Shown here one piece after another: positions 22,001-31,700 of a stretch of DNA of 64,000 bases (its first letter is position 1; the number at the start of each line of letters is the position of its first letter). The position numbers and the translations under genes were made by a program. A model generated the notes under the pieces. It searched no databases. It saw nothing but the letters and a program-made list of their open reading frames with translations, and had not been told where the DNA came from. This stretch comes from Cymodocea nodosa (lineage: Eukaryota; Streptophyta; Magnoliopsida; Alismatales; Cymodoceaceae), in NCBI GenBank assembly GCA_036874045.1, contig CM072335.1:1570001-1634000 (forward strand), written 5' to 3'.

Positions 22001-25000
22001 ATAGTCGTTGGAGGGAATTAAAGAAACATTTTTAAATATGAGCCTAAACTATTCAAGTTCTTCATTTAAAATACTAGAAATAGTTGTCGAAATGAAATAA
22101 AACTAAATGCTCCTATATATGAGCCTAAACTATTTAGGTTCTTCGTTTAAAGTGTAAGAAATACTTGCTAATTTGAATTGAACCGACAAATGCTCCTAAA
22201 AAAGAGCTTAAGCTATTTAACTTATCATTTAGGTGTCAGAAATAATTGTCGAAATGAAGTAAAACTAAGTGCTCCTGGATATGAGTCTAAACCATCTGGG
22301 TTCTTCGTTTAAAGCGTAAGAAATATCCACTAAACTAAATTGAATCGCTGAATGCTTTTGAATATAAGCCTAAACTATCTAGATTCTTTGTTTAAAATGT
22401 AAGAAATATTCATTAAATTGAATTGAACCCCTGAATGCTCCTAAATATAGGTTTAAACTATTAGACAATTGCTTTAACATCAAGAAAGTTGTGGCCAAGA
22501 GTTCAAACAGATCTTCTATATTCTCTATCTTAATTTGTTCATATATGAATTGTACTCCAAATTATGTATTTTCTCAGTCATTAATGAAATATACTTTTAA
22601 ATTACATATTTCTTTGTGCATTTGATTACATCTGGCATAACGTAAATGAAGTATCTTTCTCAAAAAAAAGGTGTAAGGTGCGGAGTTGGTTGTCGAACTC
22701 TTGAAAGATTTCTCAAATAACAAATGAAATCAGATACCAAATCCACATTTATGACATTGAGCAAAAAAGAGAAAAAACTCACGTGAACAATCTAATTAAC
22801 ATTTTATACATGATATTTGCTTAAAATGCTTATCTAGATATTTTTATATGTTTATCATAGATTGTTTTATCTTATTTGTAAGTTTAAAATTGAAATTTAG
22901 AGTTTTTAGCCATTTCCACAAAAGTATCATGTTTCCACCAATAAAATGCTTGATCTTTGATACATTTTCTTTTTCTAAGGGATTGATCTTCAATATGATA
23001 CTGATATTTGAAACTATGGATACTACTACATTTTTAATTGCAATCAAGCTCTCTACTACACATTTCTGCATAGATTAGTTCTTGTGAGAACATTTTCTAT
23101 CTCTATTATGGATAGTCAAAATACTCTTATCAAGACTCTCAGTGATATATCAGAAAAGCTCAATAACAAAAATTATTTACTCTTGTCACATAGCATAAAA
23201 AGGCTCCTCTTAATACATCGCAAGTTAAAGAATCTCATTGACACCATTCTAGTCCTTCAAACCACTTTTTACAAAGTACTAAAAATTTCTATTGCTACAC
23301 CCTCTTCATCTAGTGATCAGTCAATTATGACTTCTCGTGGTCATCAGTTGGAAAATTTTGAAAACAAAGGCAGCTACAATTTAGAGCTGGATATCAAAGT
23401 AGAATCTAAGGTTTCTCCTTGGAGCATGATTCATGTGGCTACCAAGGGTTGGGATCCTTCAAATGATGAAACTTGCAGTAATGCACCAAACCTGTCCAAT
23501 GTTAAATTTTATGTGAGCCTGTTGGCCACCATTTCACTAAGATTTTTTTTTGCGGTAGGATTGAAGGTTAGTGCAGCTTAAATGTTGGAACTTTTGCATC
23601 CCATAACTTGGGATATATGGTACAAAGAGAAGTCTTTGATAATGAGTGTCCTTATTTTGGCATATTTCCATTTGGTAAAGAACTTTTGCACCCCATAACT
23701 TGGGCTATGTGCTATGAAGCTTAAGTTGTTGATATGGTATGGTCAAATTAGATAGGGGCATGTAAAATTTGTCTAGAACTTTTACATTACTTTTCTATTA
23801 CTACTTCTTTGTAATTCAAATTTGTTTTTCAGAATGAGACTCAGAGAGAACTTGAGCAGCTAAGGAAAGTTATGGAGGATTCAGACCAAAGATATAAACA
23901 ACTGCAGGAGCGTGTTAAGGTGTTAGAAGCAAAACATGAACCATCAGTGGCACTTGTTGAAGAATCATTAAATGAATCAATGTTTGAACAAGTATTGGGA
24001 TCTGAATACTCAATTTACTTAATTGGTGGATATAATGGGGAAATTTGTCTTAACTCATTGGATTCATATTCACCTTTGCTGGATATATTAACTCCTCTAA
24101 AGCCAATGAGTTGTCCTCGATCATATGCTGCTGTTTCATCACTAGGTGGCTGCTTTTATATTTTTGGTGGAAGGTGTGGTGATAATAACTTTTGGTATGA
24201 CACTGGTAAGGGTTACCATTTCTTATCTCTTTCTCTTCTCTGTTGGTGCTCAATTTAGCAAATTTTCCATCCTTTTCCCCATTGTTGCTTAATTACTGAA
24301 GGTACTTTCAAATGCAATGATTAATTTTTATTAAAATTTGAAGTGGAATGTTACAATCAAAGGAATGATGAGTGGACAACATGCCCTTCCTTGGTTAGAG
24401 AAAATGGAAGCTTAGCAGGTGCTACTTTAAAGGGAAAGATATATGCAATTGGTGGAGGTGATGGACGTGAATACTTTTCACATGTTGAGATGTTTGACCC
24501 AATTCTTGGAAGATGGATTGGCAGTCAGTCAATGCTTGCTAAGGTATTACATCAAATATTTTTTCTTTGTTTTTTTGGCATAAAAAAGAAAAGCTGGTTT
24601 AAAGTAGGTTCTCTTTATCGTGAAGAAAGCATGACAAGAGGGCTAACCATGGGTTTCATGGTGCAAGTTGCATATCATTATCATGAACTGCAAAGAGATA
24701 TAAAAAATGGGGAATAGAATGAAAAGAAAGATTCAACTTTATTCTCTTTTACACAAAACTCTTAAAAAGTTTAGGGTTAATATTTAGCAAATTAGTTGTA
24801 CTCTTTTGCAAATTAGTTATACTATTTTGTGTAATAATTATGCTATTTTGGAGAAACTATTTGGTTGTCACTGTAAACATATTTAGTCATCTTTTTACTG
24901 AAGTAAGAAAGACATGTTTGGTACTACAAACTATAAATCAGTAACAATATTAAAAATTGTTTAGTGATACTATTTCAACATGTGACTGTAAAAATTTGAA

Positions 25001-27442
25001 TATTGCATTAACTAAGTGAAAAATAGACGATTTAGTTCCATTTTGAGATTTAATTTAGTTTAGTTTTCAAAACTAACTGAAAATAGCAAATAATATTAGT
25101 TTTGGTTGGCAAATCTAATATCACTAAAATCCTAGGAAGAACTATGATAATGGTGAGGAAAGGAGGAAGGAACTATCTTACTTGATGATAAGAATACCAT
25201 CAACGATATTTGAAGCTTTCACGCTAGAATACTATCAACTTCAATTGAATTCAATTCATTCCAAGAAAATTACTACACACAAACACATTTATTTATTTTA
25301 AATTGCAACTAAGGCGTACAACTCACAGCCACAGAAACACAAAAAAAAACTCACAAAAATCTACATGTAACACACTCAAGATTCAAACCAAAAAAAAACA
25401 CTCACAGGGCATGGGCATCATAACAACTCACTGCAACAACTCTCAAAGACTCAAGATGAAAAATACATAACCCTTAGAGACAATGGGCGTGAACTCTTGC
25501 AAAGTGCTGAAGACTCATTGTGGACATGCTGTTTTAGACCTCTGTGGGGAATGACACAGGAGATTTGTGGATGACATCTCATCTCTTTTTGCTTGTGGAA
25601 GACTCTTGAATCCATTCCCGTGACCATGATGGAGAAGTGGGAAAGTCGAACTTGTGGAAAACAAAAATCAGAATTATTTTTCTTCAACAGGGCACGTAAC
25701 TTGCAACATACTGCTGTTGATCGAAGATGGGAGTGGGAGGCAACATGCACCACATTTGTTTTCAAAAATGATACAGGCATGGAAGTAGGTGATGTTTTTG
25801 GAAGAGAAAAATGGAAAATAACGTGCACTAGGCTGGCATCTGTTTATTATGAATGCTTTGATTTGGTTGCATTTTCTTTAGAACATTTGTCCTGCCAGAG
25901 CGTTGCATTGTTCACCTGGGGAAAATATCAATAAGAATGAATTGGTTCAAGTTCGGGATACAAGGGGTTATGTCAAAAAATGTTTATGCTAAATGTCACA
26001 TGTTTGACAAAGGCATCATTTTTTTGTTGTTTGAATGTAGCTGTCCAAACCTATCAGTTCAGGCTACAGAAACTCTTATAAGACAAACTAATATTATCTT
26101 TTTTGGCCTTGTTTCTTCCACCATTTGTTCTTTTTTTTCCAGCGATTTGCTCTTGCTGCTTCAGAACTTAATGGTGTGCTATATGCTGCTGGTGGTTTTA
26201 ATGGAGAAGGTTATCTGAGGTGAGACATCATGCTTACACTATTTACTTCCATTGATATGCAATATAAATTGATGTAGTTGTGGCTGACAACTCCAGGATT
26301 AATAGTCATGGCTCGCTCTTTTCTAAAATTTGTTGTGCACCACTTTATATTAGCATTTTTCTTTAAATTTGCTTGCCAGTGCATATGTCCAGTGACAGAG
26401 CCAGAGATTTTCATGACTTGGGATGCTATATTAAGTATACTTATCCTGTAATTAATTATTAAAATACAATGCGTGTAAAATATTAATAACATATATTTTA
26501 CTATTAAAGGCTTTTCTGTAACAAAATTTGGATCAAGACTTATACGAGAAAAGATATAATGAAATAAGTAAAAACATCTTTTTTTCTCACATTGTGCTCT
26601 AACTAGTACTACTTGTCTAATCATAAAGGATTAAAATAATATTTAGACCCTATGAAACTATACCTTACAAGCTTTCTTTCTGAGAATTACATTTTTTTTG
26701 CCTTTACTGTGACACAGTTCTGCAGAAAGATTTGATCCAAGAGAAGGTTTCTGGTCTAAAATTCCAAACATGAGCACAAGAAGAGGTTCTCACTCGTTGG
26801 TAGTCTTGAATGAGAAATTGTATGTCTCTTCTCAATTTTCATAGTGTTGTATAGTCTACAAATTATGGGAAAATTATTATACCATGCTTACAGGAAATTA
26901 AATGGGTAGGTGAAAAATCTAGGTTAATTGATGATAATGATTTTAAATTGTGGTAGATAGGAAAATACAAGTGTAGTAATGGAGTTAGAACAATGATAGT
27001 AGTAATAATGTATCAAGTGGCAGAATGTCCATTATCGTACACATTTCTGCCACAGATATGCATTGGGCGGTTGCAACGAAGATCAAATGCTTTCCAGCGT
27101 TGAGGTATATGATCCTCGTGCTGGATCGTGGTTAACGGTTGATCCAATGAACAGCGCAAGAGGGTATGCCGGAACTGCTGGGCTTGGGGGTTCTCTGTAC
27201 GTAATTGGTGGAGTTAAAGATTTAAAAAGCACCGTAGACACGGTATGTCATTTGCAATCTCTCATCTTTTAACCCACTGTTTTTCTTCTGTTCTTCTCAC
27301 CCACCGTTTTAACGTAACATTGACCGTGTGAGTGAATTGTGTGTTACAGGTGGAAGTATATCGTGAAGGTGAGGGCTGGACGGTGACTGATTTGAAGGCT
27401 GTTGGAGAACGATCCTTCTTCTCGACTGTAGTACTTGAATGA
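15886..27442 (+). CDS. DCD-domain kelch-repeat protein
   Basis: Eleven coding exons inferred: 15886-16066, 17656-17837, 17917-18061, 18162-18718, 18811-18867, 23833-24205, 24344-24543, 26143-26219, 26718-26819, 27056-27242, 27350-27442. Total 2154 nt, 717 residues, phase continuous. The plant-specific DCD (development and cell death) domain covers ~residues 33-170: LGGVIFGCKNNT, ISYVRNIEPGLPLFLFNYS, DINIDPYAWTDDG, FYFELDHKQAQGL. An acidic, low-complexity linker (~170-355) follows, then a coiled coil (~356-415, with ETQRELEQLRKVMEDS). Six kelch repeats (~425-715) carry YLIGGYNG, FYIFGGRCG, IYAIGGGDG, LYAAGGFNG, LYALGGCNE and LYVIGGVKD, enough for one propeller. The architecture matches the Arabidopsis At5g01660-type DCD-kelch proteins, which are stress- or cell-death-linked by family only; the partner is unknown. 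Intron 5 (18868-23832) is repeat-rich. The stop codon sits in a TGA repeat. Confidence 0.88.
16644..16985. repeat. Possible degenerate MITE in DCD-kelch intron 1
   Basis: The segment begins GGCTGGTTTGGTAATTTTTTG and ends near AATTTTAAATGAACTGGACC, whose complement loosely resembles the start. Internally it is AT-rich with repeated AAGCTTTT and CAAAAG words and no ORF. The terminal match is weak, so this is only a candidate. Confidence 0.25.
18868..19695. other. Start of DCD-kelch intron 5; nothing identified
   Basis: Intron sequence downstream of the short coiled-coil exon. No repeat, RNA gene or coding domain recognised. Confidence 0.5.
19696..19726. repeat. (CATA)n microsatellite
   Basis: About eight tandem CATA units in DCD-kelch intron 5. 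Confidence 0.9.
19951..20151 (-). other. Antisense ORF fragment of unknown origin (66 codons)
   Basis: Minus-strand open frame beginning MGAGALSGCLSTNLKKLIHS and containing NPDVQVGFILKPPKKDLGK. The composition is protein-like and GC content is higher than the surrounding intron. It lies between a CATA microsatellite and the purine-rich tract, so it may be part of a captured or transposed fragment. I do not recognise the family. Confidence 0.25.
20277..20876. repeat. Purine-rich low-complexity tract with ~41-bp tandem units
   Basis: About 600 bp of A/G-rich sequence (AAGAAAAAG, GGAAGAAGG words). From ~20717 it resolves into three copies of an ~41-bp unit built on GAAGAATGATCAAAGGGAG (20717, 20758, 20800). 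Open frames here are artefacts of the A/G composition. Confidence 0.8.
21004..21212. repeat. Tandem repeat, ~60-70-bp unit, about three copies
   Basis: Units share CT(A/G)(C/G)TGGTGGACCGGCGAAAG-like starts (21004, ~21068, ~21132), then AGAGCACCT, then an A/G run and GTC(C/T)...GTTGTCTAC. Located in DCD-kelch intron 5. Confidence 0.65.
21449..21695. repeat. Tandem duplication, ~119-bp unit
   Basis: Two diverged copies beginning AAGTAAAACTGTTCGAA (21449) and AAGTAAACTATCTAAAA (21568). Both continue through a GTCAAAAAGATAACTATTCAAG-like segment, TTTTTGGATA and a further TTTCAAGATAA-like segment. Confidence 0.65.
21955..22490. repeat. Tandem array, ~81-bp unit, about six copies
   Basis: Copies start near 21963, 22040, 22121, 22203, 22283, 22366 and a partial at ~22448, so spacing is 77-83 bp. 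The conserved core is ATATGAGCCTAAACTATT, then TTCTTCGTTTAAA, AAGAAATA and GAATGCTCCTAAA. Copies are diverged but register is kept. Located in DCD-kelch intron 5. Confidence 0.8.
23109..23579 (+). pseudogene. Possible copia-type gag fragment in DCD-kelch intron 5
   Basis: An open frame has the start MDSQNTLIKTLSDISEKLNN followed by KNYLLLSHSIKRLL. This resembles the N-terminal gag motif of plant copia elements (EKLNGxNYLxWS). No zinc knuckle, RT or LTR pair could be tied to it, and the C-terminal half is not recognisable. It may be a truncated retroelement related to the repeats 5' of it. Confidence 0.35.
23586..23772. repeat. Tandem duplication, ~92-bp unit
   Basis: GAACTTTTGCATCCCATAAC at 23588 recurs as GAACTTTTGCACCCCATAAC at 23680, followed by TTGGG(A/C)TAT and GTTGATA/TTTGATA in both. 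It lies close to the acceptor of DCD-kelch exon 6. Confidence 0.7.
24544..26142. other. DCD-kelch intron 7; no feature identified
   Basis: A 1.6-kb intron. Several frames stay open for 90-125 codons around 25450-25930, but none shows a recognisable domain, and they run on both strands. A long polypyrimidine tract precedes the acceptor at 26142. Confidence 0.5.
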
Positions 27443-27478
27443 TGATGATGACGTTGATGATGATGATGATGATGATGT
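27440..27478 (+). repeat. (TGA)n microsatellite containing the DCD-kelch stop codon
   Basis: The stop codon is the first of four consecutive in-frame TGA triplets. One CGT follows, then seven more in-frame TGAs (to 27475). Read-through or repeat contraction would still meet a stop. Confidence 0.9.
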
Positions 27479-28138
27479 ATTAGAAACTGAGTTGGTAAGC
27501 ATGGCAGATTGAGGGTCTACGCTTTTTGAGGTGTTTGATAACGATCATTTAACTAACAGGCATACATACGTCAACAACTTTTTTATATTCAATATTAAAT
27601 ATTTTATTATATGTTAGTTTTAAAAATGTTATAATTTGAATTAAACAGAAAACAGTTGCCGTTTACTCTTTTAAAAAAATACCAATCTACACGTTCCAGG
27701 GCCCACCGTCTGGTTTTGCACGTTGGCTTGTTTTTTTTTTAAAAATTTAATACCCGACGAAATTTTCACCGGATATTACCCACGAAGATCCGTTTTTCCG
27801 GTTGTTGTGTTCTGGGGTCTCGTGCGTGTGGGGTCCACTGCACGTCTGGTGGGGCCCACGCTTTATTGCAGTGGACTTTGTCTCCCCTGACGGCATAAAA
27901 TAAATAAACAAACGGATAAAATTGGCCGTTTGCCATGCGTCTCCAAAATTATTAAATATTCCGCTGTGGTGAGGTTTTCGCATGGAGATGCTATGCTTTT
28001 TCCAAATTACAACCAACCCCCTCCAAGGAGGTCATTCCCAACAGACTTCAAATTTAGACAAAAATAATGTCATTATAGAAAAATTGACGGATCATCCCGC
28101 AAATCTGAAAGTGTGGGCGGATTGGAACTCAAGTACAG
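27479..28138. other. Intergenic region between the DCD-kelch and SEC12-like genes
   Basis: Holds the 3' end of the kelch transcript (AT-rich after 27590) and the promoter of the downstream gene (GC-richer after 27690). No gene or RNA recognised. Confidence 0.55.
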
Positions 28139-28144
28139 TATAAA
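28139..28144 (+). promoter_or_regulatory. TATA box of the SEC12-like gene
   Basis: TATAAA lies 57 bp upstream of the start codon, which would give a short 5'UTR of roughly 25 nt. Confidence 0.5.
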
Positions 28145-28195
28145 CACGTTCGCCGTCAGAAAAGCCGTAGGTGGAAGACAGAAAAGGCGGCGAGC

Positions 28196-28765
28196 ATGGA
28201 GGAAGGAGGGAGGATTCACGAAGGTCCGGCGAAGTGCGGGACGTGGATTCGTTGGTCGGGGAGGAAGAACACCCAGTCCCAGCAGCAACAGACGCTGGTG
28301 ATCTACGGCAGGTGGAAGAGCTCCACTTCCCCCCCGCTGATCCAGCTCTTCTCCTTCGACCCCAAGACCTCGTCCACCTCCTATTCCCCCCTGGTTCGTA
28401 TACCTCGCCATCCGTTCTCTTGAGCTGAAGCTTCAGGTCTTGTTCAATTCGCTTGTTGCAGGCCGAGGTCGAGATCGCTGACAACCCTCTGCTGTTCGCC
28501 GTGCACCCCAGTGGGGACGAGTTCGTCTGTGCCACCACCAAGGGATGCAGGTAGGTTGGGTTTAAGTTTTTCCTATGTGTAAATGGAGGTTTCGAAAGTT
28601 CGGGTTTTTCTGAGAAGGAAAATAATACACTTTTGTCTGGAAATCCGTGTGGATCCTATTGACTTGTTTTGGTTATATATGCCTACCAGTGGACAAAGCA
28701 CATGCGGTATTACATGCAATTAATTATGAATTTAAAATTTTAGAATATTTTGAATTTTCAAGAAA

Positions 28766-28796
<31 letters not shown>

Positions 28797-31700
28797 AGGA
28801 AAGAAAGAAAATGAGAGTAATAATAGGTAAGATATATTTGTTATCCAATATGTGCTTTTAATTAAATTTAAAAAATTCAAATATTTCAAAAAATTGGGAG
28901 AAAAAAAATAGAGAGAGAGAGAGAGAGCATCTTTGCCATTTTCTATAATAAATATCGTCTCTATGGACTTGGTTGCTATTTTATAAGGTTTCAAAATTTC
29001 TTAAAATTCGTGGATACTCTTCATATTCTCTGTGGTTCTTATTGCTTGTGAAGATTACCAATTCAACTAGAGCATCTAAGATGTGAATGCATGATTTGAG
29101 TCTTTCATCTAGCCATTTTTTATCGACAAATTTAATGTTTAATTATTTTTGGAATCAATGTGGGGAGCAGATTATCCAAATTTTGATGAGAATGATGACA
29201 CAAAATCTATGTTGGATTCATTGCACCCAACAAAGAGGTGCAGCAACCCAAGTTTCCTAGCTTAATTTTCCATACAATATATAGTCATACATTTATATGC
29301 ACTTATAGCTCCCACAAAATGATCTGAAGCAACTGGAAAAGTGGATGGAATATTTCATTAAGGCTGGTAGAAATTCAGACAGGGCCTCAAGAGTCAGACC
29401 AAGGAGAAGAGAAGGGTTCTAATCTCCTTTTAAAACATTGGATCCAGAACCAGATTCACTTAGTATCCGATTAAAAAAGTTCTAAATCAAGGTAAGTAAT
29501 GCCTAGACACCATTTGATGTCTGCCTTAACAATGATGAACAAAAGTTACCATATTAAATACATGAAGAAAATCAGTGTAATAAAAGTTTATAATAGATTT
29601 AATAAATTTCACCTACAATATTAGTAGTATTGAAATTCCTTTCAGACAGGGGTTTATTGTAATCTAATAAGGATTATCATTTCCTCTAGTAGAGACATTC
29701 TTTCCATTGAGCATTGAATTTCATGTATTTTAATTTGTTATAATGTTTTCCTTAAGTGGATAAAACTTTCTAATCCTTCTACCTTGTACTTACCTTTGAT
29801 TCAATTGTTTTTGAGTTTTTCTTGTTTATCATTGCTGTGTGATTTGAGTGTTATTTGGAATTTAGAATTTTGGCTTTCAAGTCAATTTGGATTGAGTGTT
29901 TTCTCATGAAATGTGTTTTAAGAAATTTGGATTAAAAGTAGAAAAACTATAGCTAGAATACTAAGGCAAGTTCAAATTGAAAAGTCACTTATTTCTCCAC
30001 TTTTACATTTATTTATATTATGAATGTTGAATTTATCATCTTTAATCATTGTTAGAGTGTAGGAATAAATGAATCCTTAAACAGATCATAGGTTTAGATT
30101 AAGTTAGATGTAGTAGGTTTAGTCCTATATTGTTAGTATTGTATTTTCCCTTTCCTTGTAGCTACTATATATAGAGGCTTTAATGTTTGTTAATGAATTA
30201 GTCATTTTTACTTATTCTTTGTTTCCATATATTATCAAAGCTTAAGTTTTGAAAGTTATAGAGTGTGAAAAATCTAGGTGAGGTAGGAAACTTTAGTTGT
30301 TGTTGGCCACCCTCCTCTCCATCATCAATCTCTCCTCTTTGTTTTTCTCATTATCAACCCCTAAATTAGCTGTATTTTCTTATGTGATTCTCAATATCAT
30401 AGCAATGTTGTCTTGTCAAAGTTGTTTATCTTCCATAGGATCAATCTTGATGTTGAATAGTGTTGCTCTACCACCTATTGAATGGTTGATGGTGGTAGTA
30501 TCAGTATTTGTAGGAGTGTGTAAATCTCTTAGTATATGCAGGTGGTTGTATGTTGACTAAATTTAATGATTCCAGCAACAAATTAGTGTTTGCACTTATA
30601 GTGAAGTCAACATTTTGTTGTTATTTGTGCTTATACAACATTGTTATTGGTTGATGCTACTACTTTTGCTAGAACATTTATTCTAGTTATAGTTTCTATT
30701 TGTTCATTCATTATGTATCTTCTTGTTTATTTACTTGAGTTTGTTATAAGTTGTTTGAGCTTGTTGTAAGTTGGATGCTTTATCTCAAGAAAGAGTGTTA
30801 GGGTGTAGGAATAAATGGATCCTTAATAGATCTTAAGGTTTAGCAAGTTAGATATAGTGGATATAATTCCACATTGTTAGTACTGTATTTTTTATTTCCT
30901 TATAGTTCCTATATAGACCCTTATGCTTGTTAATTAATCAATTATATTCACCTATTCATTGTTTCCACAATCATCATCGTTCATTGGCCTTGTATTAGTT
31001 GACTATTAAAACTGATTTATTTTCCAAATTTGAGATTTTAGATGGAGTTTCAGATTAGTTTACTTTTGGTGACTATGCATTTCCATAACAATAGACATGA
31101 ATGAGGTTATTCAACAATGGATAAATAATTATAAACTTATAATTATTATAATGTTAAGTTACACCATGCTATGGACACATGGTGATGTGCTATTATTTGT
31201 AAATTGACAAGTCGCGACATAAAGGCTTCTAAACTATATTTCTAGTAGCATAGCTTAAAAGCTGCAATATATTTCTATTTGTGCATGTTCTGCTGGTTGC
31301 TATTTATCAGTCTTCTTCCAACTCTAATTTCCCATCAATCTGGAATTCCCTGTTATACTTGGTTCGCTTCTAGGCTCTAGCTAGAATGCTAGAACTTTGT
31401 TATGCTTTGGCAATACTTTTCCTTGAGAAAAATACCAAAATATGTTGTCTTTATGATATGAAATTCATTAACTGGGTTTTTCTGTATGCAGACTATTTCA
31501 ATTGCAAGGTCAAGATTCAGATTTTGCATTAATTGACAAAGACCTAGTTTATCTTCATGATGTTGGTCTGCAGAAATGTCTGGCATTCAGTACAGATGGT
31601 TCTAAGCTTGCCACTGGTGGTGAGGTACCCACAGCATGCTTACAAATTGGTGTTGGTATAAAGGAAACTTCTGAATTTGTTTTATGTTGTGGTTGTGTGC

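Larger units (their letters stand above)
30050..30969 (+). mobile_element. TRIM-like non-autonomous LTR element (920 bp)
   Basis: Two direct terminal repeats of 180 and 174 bp bracket a ~566-bp non-coding middle, all inside SEC12-like intron 2. The primer-binding-site-like TATTATCAAAGC (30230-30241) starts at the very next base after the first repeat. A purine run AAGAAAGAG (30787-30795) directly precedes the second. The flanks are the perfect 5-bp duplication ATCAT (30045-30049 and 30970-30974). The middle contains no gag or pol similarity. Size and parts fit a TRIM (terminal-repeat retrotransposon in miniature) or a deletion derivative of a copia element. The two repeats differ at roughly a fifth of sites, so the insertion is old. 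Confidence 0.85.

Noticed and set aside
25451..25934. Frames of 113-125 codons on both strands in DCD-kelch intron 7
   Set aside because: No domain, no conserved motif, and overlapping on both strands. Consistent with chance.
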